From assembly GCA_963799085.1 (NCBI GenBank), contig CAWCWA010000020.1, positions 1 to 64,000 on the forward strand: a stretch of 64,000 bases of DNA, read 5' to 3'. The position numbers and the translations under genes are program-made. Shown in pieces: positions 10,409 to 19,824 of this stretch; the first letter of the stretch is position 1; each line of letters opens with the position of its first letter. Under the pieces are notes generated by a model. That model saw only the letters and a list, made by a program, of their open reading frames with translations. It made no database searches and was not told where the DNA came from. Source of the DNA: AP-15 sp963799085 (GTDB lineage: Bacteria > Pseudomonadota > Alphaproteobacteria > ATCC43930 > CGMCC-115725).

Positions 10409-10957
10409 GTGGACGATCGGCAACCGCGGCTTCTGATCAAAAATGGGACCCTGATCGATGGGTCGGGGAGCGAAGCGGCCTCGAACTCCGTGATCGTCGT
10501 CGAGGGAAACAGGATCACCCATGTCGGTCCCACCGGCGCTGCGATGCACGCGGAAACCGCCAACGACAACGTCATCGACGCGGCCGGGAAGTTCATCCTG
10601 CCGGGCCTGATCGACGCCCACTGCCACATCTCGCTGCATCAGGGCGCATTGCCGGGCGCCCGCTACACGTCAAGCGCCGAGTTTTGCACTTTGTGGGCGG
10701 CGCCTGCGATCGGCCGCGTTCTGCGCGCCGGAGTCACCAGCGAACACGGGCGTTTCTCGCTCTGCTACCTCGATCTGCACGCTGCCCTCAAGGCCCATGG
10801 TGTCCTCCCGCGCGCCGCGCGCTCGGCCGGCCGTCGCCAAGCCTCACTGGGCCGGCATGCGGGCGCCGGGCGCTTCCTCGCTCAGCTGAAGAAAGCCGCC
10901 CACGGCCGCGCGGTCGATGATCCCGCCATCCATCGATCTGACATTTTTGGGCGGTGA
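10409..10957 (+). pseudogene. Amidohydrolase N-terminal fragment
   Basis: The first ~110 residues are a typical amidohydrolase N-terminus: LLIKNGTLIDGSGSEA, then VIVVEGNRITHVGP, then DAAGKFILPGLIDAHCHISL with the metal-binding HxH. After GVTS (about nt 10738) the sequence no longer resembles the family and stops at 10957, far short of the usual 400 residues. The GTG start at 10409 is supported by GGGAGG seven bases upstream. It is probably a truncated remnant beside the broken IS21. The next 250 bases (10958-11210) hold no gene I can support. Confidence 0.6.
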
Positions 10958-11210
10958 TATTCAGCGACCAGCGCCGCCGATGAAAGTCAGACGGTCAGCG
11001 CGGCATAATTTCCGATACCAGACGAGGCGGCAAATACCTTGTCGGCACCGTACGGACATCGGCATTGCCGCCGCCCCCAGCGTTTCCGGGCGATTTTAAG
11101 CAAAGGAGGCGTGGTTTAGCGCCGCATCGGAGCAAATGCCACGAGCAACGCGACTAAGGTTATGAGGCGAAGCGTCGAGGGACATCAGGAAATCGATATA
11201 GAAAGACTCG

Positions 11211-11558
11211 TCAGGCTTCGCCTTCGCCTTCCTTACCGTGTGATCGACGGGCTTGAATTGGGGTCATCTTCGTGAAATCGCGTGGCTCATCCAACGTCCG
11301 CAACGCTCCCTCCTTCAGCTGCGAAATAAAATCACGCGGTACGCGCACCCGTTCGCCAGGTTCACGATCCAGGTGGGGAATACGCCTATCGTTAACCCGG
11401 TCGTAGAACTCATTTCGACTCATGATGCCGTCAAGTTCGGCAATCGCTTCCGGTCCGCTCATAAAATGCGGGTTGGAGGGGCGCGGCTTGCGCGGGCGCC
11501 TAGCCTTGTGATCACCATTCCCTTTGTCTCCGCCATTGCTGGTCGGCGCCGTGGTCAT
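11211..11558 (-). CDS. Excisionase-like small DNA-binding protein
   Basis: 115 residues. The middle part (SRNEFYDRVNDRRIPHLDRE, then RVRVPRDFISQLK) has the shape of a MerR/Xis-type winged helix used by excisionases: Y-x-R-V...IPH...R-V-P-R-D-F-I. The N-terminus is basic and low in complexity (ARRPRKPRPS). It is divergent from the ribbon-helix-helix gene and the integrase, the usual setting for a recombination directionality factor. Function is inferred from context and motif only. Confidence 0.5.
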   Translation of the reverse strand: MTTAPTSNGGDKGNGDHKARRPRKPRPSNPHFMSGPEAIAELDGIMSRNEFYDRVNDRRIPHLDREPGERVRVPRDFISQLKEGALRTLDEPRDFTKMTPIQARRSHGKEGEGEA

Positions 11559-11600
11559 CGTCTTCCTCCGTCATGCCCGTTACAGATGCCGCTCGACATG

Positions 11601-11616
11601 GCATCAAATTTGATGC
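11601..11616. promoter_or_regulatory. Perfect 16-bp palindrome, probable operator 1
   Basis: GCATCAAATTTGATGC is perfectly symmetric. It lies between the divergent Xis-like and ribbon-helix-helix genes, 55 bp centre to centre from a second copy. Likely bound by the adjacent ribbon-helix-helix protein. Confidence 0.6.
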
Positions 11617-11655
11617 TTTTGATTGATCGTAACAGTCACGAAATGGGATAGGCAA

Positions 11656-11671
11656 GCATCATTTTTGATGC
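11656..11671. promoter_or_regulatory. Near-perfect 16-bp palindrome, probable operator 2
   Basis: GCATCATTTTTGATGC shares both half-sites GCATCA/TGATGC with operator 1. It ends three bases before a possible ATG at 11675, so binding there would block translation or transcription start of the downstream gene. Confidence 0.6.
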
Positions 11672-11710
11672 CATATGTTGGCCCAACAGCTTAGGATCGA
11701 CACGGATCAA

Positions 11711-12109
11711 ATGGCACCAACGAATACGGATATCGTCCAGCCGAAAGTCCGACTGCGCAAAGCACTGCATCGCCGATTGAGCGCCGCGGCGCGCGCCAAC
11801 AAGGCGAGCCTGAATGGTGAGATCGTGAGTCGGCTAGAGGCGAGCTTTCTGCATGAGGCGCTCGAAAAGCGGCTCGGCAGCAGCGGTCGAACTGTGCTCT
11901 TCGACTCCTCGGTGCTTATGGCATTCGAGGAACGGATACATCAAACGGGAATGTCGATTGAGCGCCTTGCTGCGCTGCTCGAAAAAGGCATCCTCGTTCA
12001 ATCGTTTCATGATGGCACACTGCAGAAAATCACGCGACCCGACCAAGCAGCGATAGAGGTGGTCGAAGCGCCGAAGCCAAGACCCAAGACACAAACCAAA
12101 GGCGAATGA
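11711..12109 (+). CDS. Arc-like ribbon-helix-helix DNA-binding protein
   Basis: About 132 residues. The start of the protein (QPKVRLRKALHRRLSAAARA, then NKASLNGEIVSRLEASF) matches the Arc/MetJ ribbon-helix-helix fold: a short basic strand then two helices. The remainder is a less conserved C-terminal arm rich in K and P. Two starts are possible: ATG 11675, which sits against operator 2, or ATG 11711, chosen because the fold begins right after it. Its stop is followed immediately by the integrase ATG (12111), so the two are probably co-translated, with this protein as autoregulator of the integrase. Confidence 0.65.
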   Translation: MAPTNTDIVQPKVRLRKALHRRLSAAARANKASLNGEIVSRLEASFLHEALEKRLGSSGRTVLFDSSVLMAFEERIHQTGMSIERLAALLEKGILVQSFHDGTLQKITRPDQAAIEVVEAPKPRPKTQTKGE

Positions 12110-12110
12110 C

Positions 12111-13265
12111 ATGAGAGGCCACGTAAGACGGCGCGGGCGCCAATCATGGGAAGTCAAGGTCGAAACCGGTCCTCGTGAAGCGGACGGGCGCCGACAGATG
12201 CAATACCACACCGTTCGGGGGAGCAGGCGCGACGCCGAACGTGCTTTGACCGCGATCCTCTCCGAGGTGGACAGCGGCAGCTATGTCGCACCCTCGGCGC
12301 TGACCGTGGCCGAGTATCTGACTGACTGGCTCGACATCGCCCGCGATCGGCTCTCTCCCAAAACCGCCGAGCGTTACGACGAGCTCTGTCGCTACCAAAT
12401 CTTGCCCTTCCTCGGCTTGGTCAATCTCCAGGCGCTCAAGCCGTCGCAGATCGAGGCCTGGCACCGACAACTGAGGACGGCAGGAAGTGCCGGTGGCAGG
12501 CCTCTCGCGGCGCAAACCGTCAAACACGCGCACCGGCTGCTGCACAGCGCGCTGGAGCACGCAGTCAGGATAGAGATCCTCAGCCGCAACCCGGCTCACT
12601 CGGTACCGGCCCCCAAGGTGCGCGTGCCTGAAATGGCGATCGTCGAGGCGACCGAGATCGAATCACTCTTCGCCCGGTTGGTGGATCACCGGCCGTATCC
12701 GGTCGTGCTCCTAGCATTTTCAACCGGCGCCCGACGTGGTGAGCTGTTGGCGCTGCGCTGGATCGACCTCGACCTGGAGATCGGCACCGTCAACATCACG
12801 CGCTCGGTCGAGGAAACCCGCGGGGGGCTGCGGATCAAGCCGACCAAAACCGGTGCTTCGCGGATCATTTCGCTGCCGGCGGACGCCGTTGCGATGCTGC
12901 GCGACCATCGTCGCCGGCAAAGCGAAGACCGCTTCCGGCTCGGGCTCGGCGCTGCCGGCCCCCGTGATCTGGTCTTCTCCGATGACGGCCTGACCATGTC
13001 GCCGGATAGATTAAGCAGAGATTGGTGGCGTGCGGTCGGAACATTGGCTTTGCCTCGGGTTCCGTTTCATGGCTGGCGGCACACTCACGCGTCGTTGTTG
13101 ATCGGCTCCGGGCTCGATGTCGTCGCGGTCTCTCGCCGTCTCGGTCACTCGCCACCGGCAACGAAGTTGCGGGTCTACGCGCATTTGTTCAATCGAGCGG
13201 CGACCGATCAGGCGGCGGTGCGGGCGATCGAGCGAGCGTTGCGCCCCGCAGGGGGATCGCTTTGA
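12111..13265 (+). CDS. int: Tyrosine recombinase / phage-type integrase
   Basis: 384-residue site-specific recombinase. N-terminal arm-binding region (about 1-60), a SAM-like core-binding domain (about 65-170, LTVAEYLTDWLDIARDRLSP), then the catalytic domain. Catalytic residues are visible: Arg in TGARRGELLALRW (about 206), Lys in KPTKTGASRII, H-x-x-R in HGWRHTHASLL (about 319), His in RRLGHSPP and the nucleophile Tyr in VYAHLF (about 354). It is intact and full-length. Its stop lies 198 bases before tRNA-Ser, a common integration target. No second copy of the tRNA 3' end was found in the window, so the element's other boundary is unknown. Confidence 0.9.
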   Translation: MRGHVRRRGRQSWEVKVETGPREADGRRQMQYHTVRGSRRDAERALTAILSEVDSGSYVAPSALTVAEYLTDWLDIARDRLSPKTAERYDELCRYQILPFLGLVNLQALKPSQIEAWHRQLRTAGSAGGRPLAAQTVKHAHRLLHSALEHAVRIEILSRNPAHSVPAPKVRVPEMAIVEATEIESLFARLVDHRPYPVVLLAFSTGARRGELLALRWIDLDLEIGTVNITRSVEETRGGLRIKPTKTGASRIISLPADAVAMLRDHRRRQSEDRFRLGLGAAGPRDLVFSDDGLTMSPDRLSRDWWRAVGTLALPRVPFHGWRHTHASLLIGSGLDVVAVSRRLGHSPPATKLRVYAHLFNRAATDQAAVRAIERALRPAGGSL

Positions 13266-13463
13266 CGGAAGAAGCCGTGCGGAGCCCAAGGGGTGCCGAA
13301 GTATGGCGACGCCATACCGATTGGTAGAACATGGGATGAACGCAGACCACACGGTGCGACGTGGTTTGCGATGGACAAGATGCGATTTGGGTGGCAGTTT
13401 GGGTGGCGATCGTTATCGATGTTCTTGATTAGTTCACATCTAAGTTATTGATATAGCTCGCAC

Positions 13464-13557
<94 letters not shown>

Positions 13558-13670
13558 TTACATTAATTATCTAAATATATATAATCACCAAGAGGCTGAC
13601 CGATAATTAATTGAGTGATTTCAGCCAATTGTGACACGATGGTTGTGCTGACCAATCAACGAGGCACAAC

Positions 13671-14582
13671 TTGTGGACTAAAATCACTCGACCGAAGTAT
13701 GAGCGTGCGGGACAGCGTTAGGCAACCGAGCTGACCGATGCCGAGTGGGCGGCGATTGAACCCCACATGCCGGCCGCCAAGCCTTTGGGGCGACCGCGCG
13801 CCACCGATTTGCGCGCGGTTCTCGACGGCGTTCCTTACATGGCGCGGACCGGCGGTCAGTGGCGCATGCTGCCAAAGGACTTTCCGCCGTTCACCACGGT
13901 GCAGGGCTACTTTTATGACTGGCGGGACAGCGGCCTGTTCGAGCGGCTCAATTTCGAACTCTTGCTCCAAGCACGCGAAGCGGCCGGTCGGGAAGCGAGC
14001 CCCTCGGCTGGGGTCATCGACAGCCAGTCGGTCAAGACCACCGAGAGCGGCGGACCGCGCGGTGGAGCCTGTCCTCGGGCGCGGCACCGCCGCGACCCGG
14101 GGGATGCCGCCAAGAAGGTCAAAGGCCGCAAGCGGCATATCGTGACCGACACCACGGGCTTGATGGTTGGCGCCGCGATCCACCCCGCCGATGGGCAAGA
14201 CCGCGACGGCGCGCCACTCGTTATCAAAGCCATCCACGACCTCTTCCCCTGGCTGCGCCGCCTCTTCGCCGACAGCGCCTATTCCGGCGATAGACTACTC
14301 GAAACACTGACCAAATTCGGCCGCTGGAGCATCGAAATCGTCAAACGCATGACGGACACCGTTGGCTTCGAAGTCCTCCCCCGGCGCTGGGTTGTCGAGC
14401 GCACCCTCGCCTAGCTCAATCGCAACCGCCGCCTTGCCAAAGACTTCGAAGCCTCCATTGCCAGCGCCCAGGCCTGGGTTTACATCGCCTCGGTGCAACT
14501 CCTCAATCAGGAGATTGGCTTGACCCTTACACAGTGCATCGACGATATAATACAACCTTTCCGATTCAGATTTAGACACTAA
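13671..14582 (+). pseudogene. IS5 family transposase with two stops and a hairpin insertion
   Basis: DDE transposase. Aligned by eye to the intact relative at 21651-22493: TTG start at 13671 (ATG there), TAG at 13719 replacing a sense codon after GQR, open to TAG at 14412 (TGG in the relative, ERTLAW), then the C-terminus to TAA 14580. IDSQSVKTTESGGPRG is followed by 12 net extra codons from the insertion at 14066-14102 where the relative has YDAGKK. The catalytic-region motifs GVIDSQSVKTTE and LFADSAYSG remain. Not functional. Confidence 0.85.
14066..14102 (+). repeat. Hairpin element in IS5 transposase (AGCCTGYCC family)
   Basis: 37 bases beginning AGCCTGTCCTCGGG with a stem of about 13 pairs and one bulge around ACC. 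It replaces about one codon (Tyr in the relative at 22045) and keeps the reading frame, adding 12 net residues. The 3' flank is GATGCCGC. Confidence 0.75.
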
Positions 14583-14643
14583 GAGTTCCAGACGAGATAA
14601 CTACCCACAAATCTTTCCCCGAGATTTCTCTAGTGGATTGACG

Positions 14644-15773
14644 CTAACGCTTGTTTCGACGCCGCACCTTTTCGATGATGGCATCGGGATCGGTGGTCCA
14701 GGTGAAGGGCTTGGGGTTGTCGTTGGTCTTGGCGAGGAAGCGGTTGATGGCGGCCTGGAGGTCGACAATGCCGTTGAAGACGCCGCGCTTGAGCCGCTGC
14801 CGGGTCAATTTGGCGAAGAAGCCCTCGACGGGGTTGCGCCAGGAAGCCGAGGTCGGGGTGAAGTGGCAATGGCAGCGGGGATGCCGTTCGAGCCGGGAAC
14901 GGACCTTGGGATGCTTGTGCGTCGCGTCGTTGTCGACGCTCAGGTGCAATTCCGGCGCGTCCGGGGTCGCACGGTTGATCTTGTTGCGAAAGCCGATGAA
15001 CTCCTGATACCGGTGGCGGGCCATGCACTGGCCGATGACGCGGCCGTCGAGCACATCGCGGGCGGCGAACAGCCTCGTCGTGCCGTGGCGCTTGTAATCG
15101 TGGGTCATCGCGCCGCAGCGGCCCTTCTTCATCGGCAAGCCTGGCTGGGTGCGGTCGAGCGCCTGGATTTGCGACTTCTCATCGACCGACAGCACCAGCG
15201 CGTGCTCCGGCGGATCGACCCTCGGGCCGGCCTGCGGCCGGCCCGAGGGCAGGCTGCAAGGCCGACGACATCCTGCACCCTGGCGGCAAACTTCGGGACG
15301 TTCGACAGCTTGAAGGTCTTCACCCGATGCGGCTTGCGGCCATGCGCCGCCCGGATCCGCTGCACGCTGCGCTGGCTGACCCCGGCGGCCTTGGCCATCG
15401 CCCGGCCGGTCCAGTGCGTCCTCTCGCCCGGCGGTTCGGCGAGCGTCATCGCGACCTCCGGCTCGATCACCGCCGCCGTCAGCGCGGGTTTGCCGGCCGG
15501 ACGCGCCGCCTCGTGCAGCAAGCCGCCGGCACCTTCGGCCATCAAGCGCGCCGGCCAGCGCCAGATTGTCGGCTTGCCCCTGCCGGTCTGCCGCGGGCTC
15601 GCTATCGTGCCGACCCCGGCGGCGCTCAGCAGCGCCATCCGCGCCCGCCAGACATGCTGCTGCGGGCTGTTCCCCGAACCGACCACGGCTTCCCGCCGCT
15701 CCCGGTCGCCCGGGCCAAGCCGGACTTCAACGCCTTGTCTCATCCAGCCGGTCTCGCATGGCCGCAACCCCAA
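14644..15773 (-). pseudogene. IS630 family transposase, frameshifted by a hairpin insertion
   Basis: N-terminal helix-turn-helix part (GRGKPTIWRWPARLMAEG, then MAKAAGVSQRSVQRI) reads from 15773 or 15743 down to about 15256 and ends FAARVQDVVGL. The DDE part reads from about 15219 to 14644 in another frame and starts VDPPEHALVLSVDEKSQIQA; it has the second D in HLSVDNDATHKHP and the terminal E in SWRNPVEGFF. Between them lie the 36 bases 15220-15255. Without them the chain would be continuous and of usual IS630 length (about 360 residues). Confidence 0.85.
15220..15255 (-). repeat. Hairpin element in IS630 transposase (AGCCTGYCC family)
   Basis: Read on the minus strand it begins AGCCTGCCCTCGGGCC and has a perfect 13-bp stem (CCTCGGGCCGGCC / GGCCGGCCCGAGG) around a GCA loop. 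It sits between the VVGL and VDPPEHA codons of the transposase and shifts the frame. The 3' flank on that strand is GTCGATCC. Confidence 0.8.
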
Positions 15774-16160
15774 TCGAATCAGTCCTCAGCGCCGATCCAC
15801 TAGACGCAACAGCCGTCGGCTAGGCGCGATGTGATCATGATATAGTCGGCAGCGGGGTTGACCTTCCCAAGGTTTGGGGAGATGAAGCAGCTGAGGCTGG
15901 CGACGGCGGGGTTCGAGTGCGACGCCCGGACGACGCGGCGGGCGAGATTTCTGACCGAGATGGAACGCGTCGTGCCGGGGACGATGCTGTGCGGGTTGCT
16001 CGAGCCCTACTATCCCAAACCCGGTAATGGCCGGCCGCCGGTCGGGGCCGAGCGGATGCTGCGCCTCTACTTTTTGCAGCAATGGTTCAACCTGTCGGAC
16101 CCGGCGGCGGAAGAGGCGCTCTATGCTTCGCTGGCGATGCGCCGGTTTGTCGGCATCGAC

Positions 16161-16183
16161 CCCCGCCGTCGCGAGGGCAGGCT
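16161..16183 (-). repeat. Hairpin element in IS5 transposase, site 1
   Basis: 23 bases. On the minus strand: AGCCTGCCCTCGC, GACG loop, GCGGGG. It separates the GID and LGREP codons. It differs from site 2 at one base and is in the opposite orientation. The 3' flank on the minus strand is GTCGATGC. Confidence 0.8.
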
Positions 16184-16434
16184 CTCGGCCGCGAGCCGGC
16201 GCCGGACGAGACCACGATGTGCCGCTTCCGCCCTCTGCTGGAACACCACGACCTCGGTCGGTTGCTGTTCGAAGAAGTGCCGCGGCATCTTGCCGAGAAG
16301 GGGTTGAAGGTCGCCACCGGCACGATCGTCGATGCGGCGATCATCGCCGCGCCGTCCTCGACCAAGAACGCCGCGGCGTCGTGGACATGGTCGAGCGGGC
16401 GAAGAACCGAACCAAGTCGCAGGTGCGGGCCCGG

Positions 16435-16457
16435 AGCCTGCCCTCGCGAAGGCGGGG
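16435..16457 (+). repeat. Hairpin element in IS5 transposase, site 2
   Basis: 23 bases: AGCCTGCCCTCGC, GAAG loop, GCGGGG. A clean insertion between the QVRAR and VEHAIG codons. The 3' flank is GTCGAGCA. Confidence 0.8.
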
Positions 16458-17177
16458 GTCGAGCATGCGATCGGGGTCGTCAAGCGGGTGTTCGGCTTCG
16501 CCAAGGTGCGCTATCGCGGGCTCAAGAAGACCGCTCATCGCCTCATCGTGACCTGTGCGCTGGCCAATCTGTTCATCGTCCGGCGGCGACTATTGCAATA
16601 TCAGAAGGCGTAGTGTCCCCGTTTGCGCAAACGATCGTTCGACAGCCAAACGCGGCCCGACGATGCGGCCGCAAAGCACGTCCCACCGCTGACCAGAACT
16701 GTCTCCATGCCTCCCGGCCGCGCAACCGCCCCTTTTTCAGATGGGGTATCGCGGCGGTTCCGGCGGTAGTCGCTGGAGGCGGAGGTGGCCGTCCTTCACA
16801 CTGACGTTGGACACGAGGTCCGGATGAGCCGGCCCCAAAACGTTCTGCAGAGGAAGGACTGCCATGAAGCATTGTGCTGGCCTGGATGTATCGGTCAAGG
16901 AGACGGCGATCGGCATTGTAGACGAGACCGGGAAAATCGTACGGGAGGCCAAAGTAACGACGGAGCCAGAGGCAGTCGTTGCCCTGTTGAACGAGGCCGG
17001 ACTTGGCTACGCCCGGGTTGGGCTGGAGGCAGGGCCGCTGTCGCAATGGATGGTGACCGGCCTGCTTGAGGCGGGGCTGCCGGTAGTGTGCGTGGAGACA
17101 CGCCATATGAAGGCGGTGCTGAAGGCCCAGCAAGTGAACAAGAGCGACCGCAACGATGCGCGCGGTATAGCACAGAT

Positions 17178-17183
17178 GATGCG
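17178..17183. repeat. Target duplication GATGCG, left
   Basis: Direct repeat flanking the IS21 insertion; the partner is 19819-19824. Removing the IS and one copy restores the IS110 frame (AQMMRVGLYQA). Confidence 0.85.
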
Positions 17184-17304
17184 TGTAGCGCGGCGATCTG
17201 GATGGGAAAGCGGCGACAATCAGGGTGGGAATCCGGCGTCGCGGCATCCGGATGATTGTCGCTGATTGCGGGCGGCGCAAGGTTTGATTGTCGCTGAGCG
17301 TCAA

Positions 17305-18114
17305 TCAGGCGTTGGCTTTGATTGTCGCGGTGACGGGCGGCCGTCCAGGGCCGCGTTTGCGTTCGAGGGCAGCGCGGCGGCGGTAGCTTTCGACGTTCAT
17401 CTCGAAGATCGTCGCGTGGTGCACGAGGCGGTCGACGACGGCGACGGTCATCGCCGGATCGGGAAAGACCTTGCCCCACTCGCCGAACGGCTGGTTGGCG
17501 GTGATCAGCAGCGAGCGGTGCTTGTAGCGGGCGCTGATCAGCTCGAACAGCACGCTGGTCTCGGCCTGGTCCTTGGTGACGTAGGCGAGGTCGTCAAGGA
17601 TCAGTAGGTGATATTTGTCGAGCCTGGCGATCGCAGCTTCGAGGGCGAGCTCGCGACGAGCGATCTGCAGCCGTTGCACGAGATCGGTGGTGCGGGTGAA
17701 CAGCACACGCCAGCCGTTTTCGACGAGCGCGAAGCCGAGCGCTGCCGCCAGATGGCTCTTGCCGCCGCCCGGCGGGCCGAACAGCAAGAGATTGGCGCCC
17801 TGGTTGAGCCAAGCGTCGCCGGCGGCGAGCGCCATGACCTGCGCCTTGCTGACCACCGGAACGGCCTCGAAGTCGAAGGTGTCGAGGGTCTTGCCGGGCG
17901 GCAGGCGGGCTTCGGCGAGATGACGCTCGATGCGGCGGCGAACGCGTTCGGCCATCTCGTGCTCGGCGAGCGCGGCCAGAAAGCGCGCGGCCGGCCAGCC
18001 TTCCTTGTCGGCCTGGGCAGCCAGCGCCGCCCAGACGTGTTTGACGGCCGGTAGGCGCAGCTCGGCGAGCAGCAGCTCGACGCGGGCGGTGTCGATCGGG
18101 TCGGCGGCCTTCAT
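17305..18114 (-). CDS. istB: IS21 helper ATPase IstB
   Basis: 269 residues, full length for IstB. Walker A in LLLFGPPGGGKSHLAAALG and Walker B-like LLILDDLAYV are present, followed by the sensor region LLITANQPFGEWGKVF and a basic tail RRRAALERKRGPGRPP. It assists IstA in target capture. The start ATG overlaps the istA stop (18111-18114), so the pair is translationally coupled. Intact, though its partner istA is frameshifted. Confidence 0.9.
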   Translation of the reverse strand: MKAADPIDTARVELLLAELRLPAVKHVWAALAAQADKEGWPAARFLAALAEHEMAERVRRRIERHLAEARLPPGKTLDTFDFEAVPVVSKAQVMALAAGDAWLNQGANLLLFGPPGGGKSHLAAALGFALVENGWRVLFTRTTDLVQRLQIARRELALEAAIARLDKYHLLILDDLAYVTKDQAETSVLFELISARYKHRSLLITANQPFGEWGKVFPDPAMTVAVVDRLVHHATIFEMNVESYRRRAALERKRGPGRPPVTATIKANA

Positions 18115-19593
18115 ACGGCACCGCCCGCCCGGACGATGCCGAGTTCGTCATAGAGATGCAGCGGCGTTAGTTTGACGGTGATGTCTGGAATGGCGGCGGG
18201 ATCGGGCCCGAAGTGCCGGCCGAGGATGTCCAGATCAGGCAGTCTGCCGGCGTCGAGTTCGGCGTCGATGATGCCGGCGAGTTCGGCCTCGCAGGCGCGG
18301 TCGTGCGCCAGCGCCAGCAATCCGACGATGGTGCGGCACGCCCGCTTCTCGCCGTCGGCCGCCAACAGCGCCTCGAACGCGCGCTGGTAGGCGCGGCGTG
18401 GAAAGAGCTGCTCGCGATAAACCAGGTTGAGCAAAGCCATCGGCTTGCGCCGCAAGGCGTGAATGACATGCCGATAATCGACGACATGACCGCGCTTGCC
18501 GCTGGGATGCGCCCGGCCACGGCGCAGCGTCATCAGCGGGGTGCTGCCGAGAAGGCAGTCGAGCCGGTCGTCGTACAGGCGCACCCGTAGGCGATGGCCG
18601 ATCAGTCGCGACGGCACCGAATAGAACACCTTCTTGAGCGTGAAGCCGCTCGTCGAGGTGACGATGACGATCGTCTCCTCGTAATCGGTCGTGCGGCGCT
18701 CCGGCAGCGACTGCAGTGCCGGGCGCTCGAGTTCCAGCCGCTTCTTCAGTCGGGCGTTGCGGCGGCCGACGATCTCGTCGATGAAGCAGCGGTAGGCATC
18801 CAAGCTGTCGAAGTCGCGCGAGCCACGCAGCAACAGCGCGTCCTCAATCGCCTGCTTGAGATGGCCGTGCGGGCTTTCGATCGATCCGTTCTCGTGTGCG
18901 ATGCCGCGATTGTTGCGGGTCGGCTCCATGCCGTAATGCGCGCACAGCGCCTTGTAGCGGCGGGTCTGATCCTGCCTTGAGTTCCTCGTCAAGATTGCGA
19001 AAGGCGGCCGACAGGCTGTCGCTGCGGTGCTGCAACGGGGCGCGGCCGAGCGCCCACAGCGCATTCTGCAGGCCCTCGGCCAGCGCCACGAAGCTTTCGC
19101 CGCCGAGCACGACACGAGCGTGCTCCCAGCCCGAGAAGGCCAGACGGAAGTGATAGAGCCGGTGATCAAGCGGCACCCCGGCGACGCTGACGCCGCGATC
19201 GCGCAAGTCGGTAAAATCGGACAGCCCAAGTCGACCCGGTGGGTGCTCCTGCCGGAAGATGACATCCTGCTCGGTGCCATGCAGAGCCCGCCAGGTACGG
19301 ATGCGCCGCTCCAACGTGCGGCGGATGCCGGCGCCGATCTCGGGGTGGCGCCGCCGGATCTCGTCGAAAATGGCGACCGGCCGCAAACCGGGGATGCTCT
19401 TCAGCAGCGGCACCACCTCGCTGTCCCATACCTCGCCCAGCGGATCGGGCCGCCGCCGGCCGCGCGGGGCTTTCTTTTGCGAGGGCATTCGAGAGTCGTG
19501 CTCGAAGCGATAGCCGCTGGAGGTCGCGAACCCGGCCTTGGCGGCGGAAACGGCCGGCGTCTCGGTCTGACGGAAACTCATATACAGCCTCAT
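18111..19593 (-). pseudogene. istA: IS21 transposase IstA, frameshifted
   Basis: Starts MRLYMSFRQTETPAVSAAKA with an N-terminal helix-turn-helix (AAKAGFATSSGYRFE). The DDE core has LGLSDFTDLRDRGVSVAG and continues to SLSAAFRNLDEEL near 18980. The frame then changes and resumes as DQTRRYKALCAHYGMEPTRN with the terminal catalytic Glu in AHENGSIESPHGHLK, through to 18111. One extra or missing base near 18970 explains the break. Total about 490 residues, normal for this IS21 group. Confidence 0.85.
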
Positions 19594-19818
19594 CTGGCAA
19601 TCGGTGATGTGGCGGCCGGGCAAGTGCGGTTCCTCATCGGTATGAAGAACCGCTCCATATCCAGCCGGCTGCGATCGCCGGATGCGCGCCCCTCTCCGGG
19701 TTCGCGCCGCCGCTGGATTCGCGACTTCGGTCGGGCTACGCCCTCCCTGCGTCACAAACCCAGCGGCGCTTTCTCATCCTGATTGACGTGCCGTTCTCAC
19801 CCTGATTGCCGCGCGGCA

Positions 19819-19824
19819 GATGCG
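19819..19824. repeat. Target duplication GATGCG, right
   Basis: Partner of the GATGCG at 17178-17183. Confidence 0.85.

Larger units (their letters stand above)
13591..14585 (+). mobile_element. IS5 family element, copy 1 (decayed)
   Basis: Its left end AGAGGCTGACCGATAATTAA and following bases match the left end of the second copy at 21571, so both belong to one IS group. The right end is placed near 14585 from the shared sequence CTTTCCGATTC, but I cannot fix it exactly. It carries a transposase with two nonsense codons and a 37-base hairpin insertion. Confidence 0.7.
14633..15800 (-). mobile_element. IS630 family element with TA target duplication
   Basis: 1168 bp bounded by inverted ends GTGGATTGACGCTAA (14633) and GTGGATCGGCGCTGA (reverse complement of the right end at 15800), each flanked by TA (14631-14632 and 15801-15802), the target duplicated by IS630 elements. 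It encodes one transposase on the minus strand, broken by a 36-base hairpin element. Confidence 0.85.
15882..16613 (+). pseudogene. IS5 family transposase with two hairpin insertions and an internal deletion
   Basis: Starts MKQLRLATAGFECDA and continues with the typical FYPKPGNGRPPVG-like (here PYYPKPGNGRPPVGAERM) and YFLQQWFNLSDPAAEEALYA blocks. After FVGID, 23 extra bases (16161-16183) precede LGREPAPDETTM. After SSTKN (about nt 16360) the usual ~110-residue middle of the protein is missing and the sequence jumps to RGVVDMVERAKNRTKSQV. A second 23-base insertion (16435-16457) then precedes VEHAIGVVKRVFGFAKVRY. Ends at TAG near 16613. Inactive remnant; element ends not determined. Confidence 0.8.
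17184..19818 (-). mobile_element. IS21 family element, copy 2, inside IS110
   Basis: 2635 bp with imperfect inverted ends: TGTAGCGCGGCGATC at 17184 and TGCCGCGCGGCAATC as reverse complement of the right end at 19818. It is flanked by a 6-bp direct repeat GATGCG (17178-17183 and 19819-19824). Further internal copies of AATCAGGRTGRGAA near both ends are the multiple terminal repeats typical of IS21. It carries istA (frameshifted) and istB (intact) on the minus strand. Confidence 0.9.
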
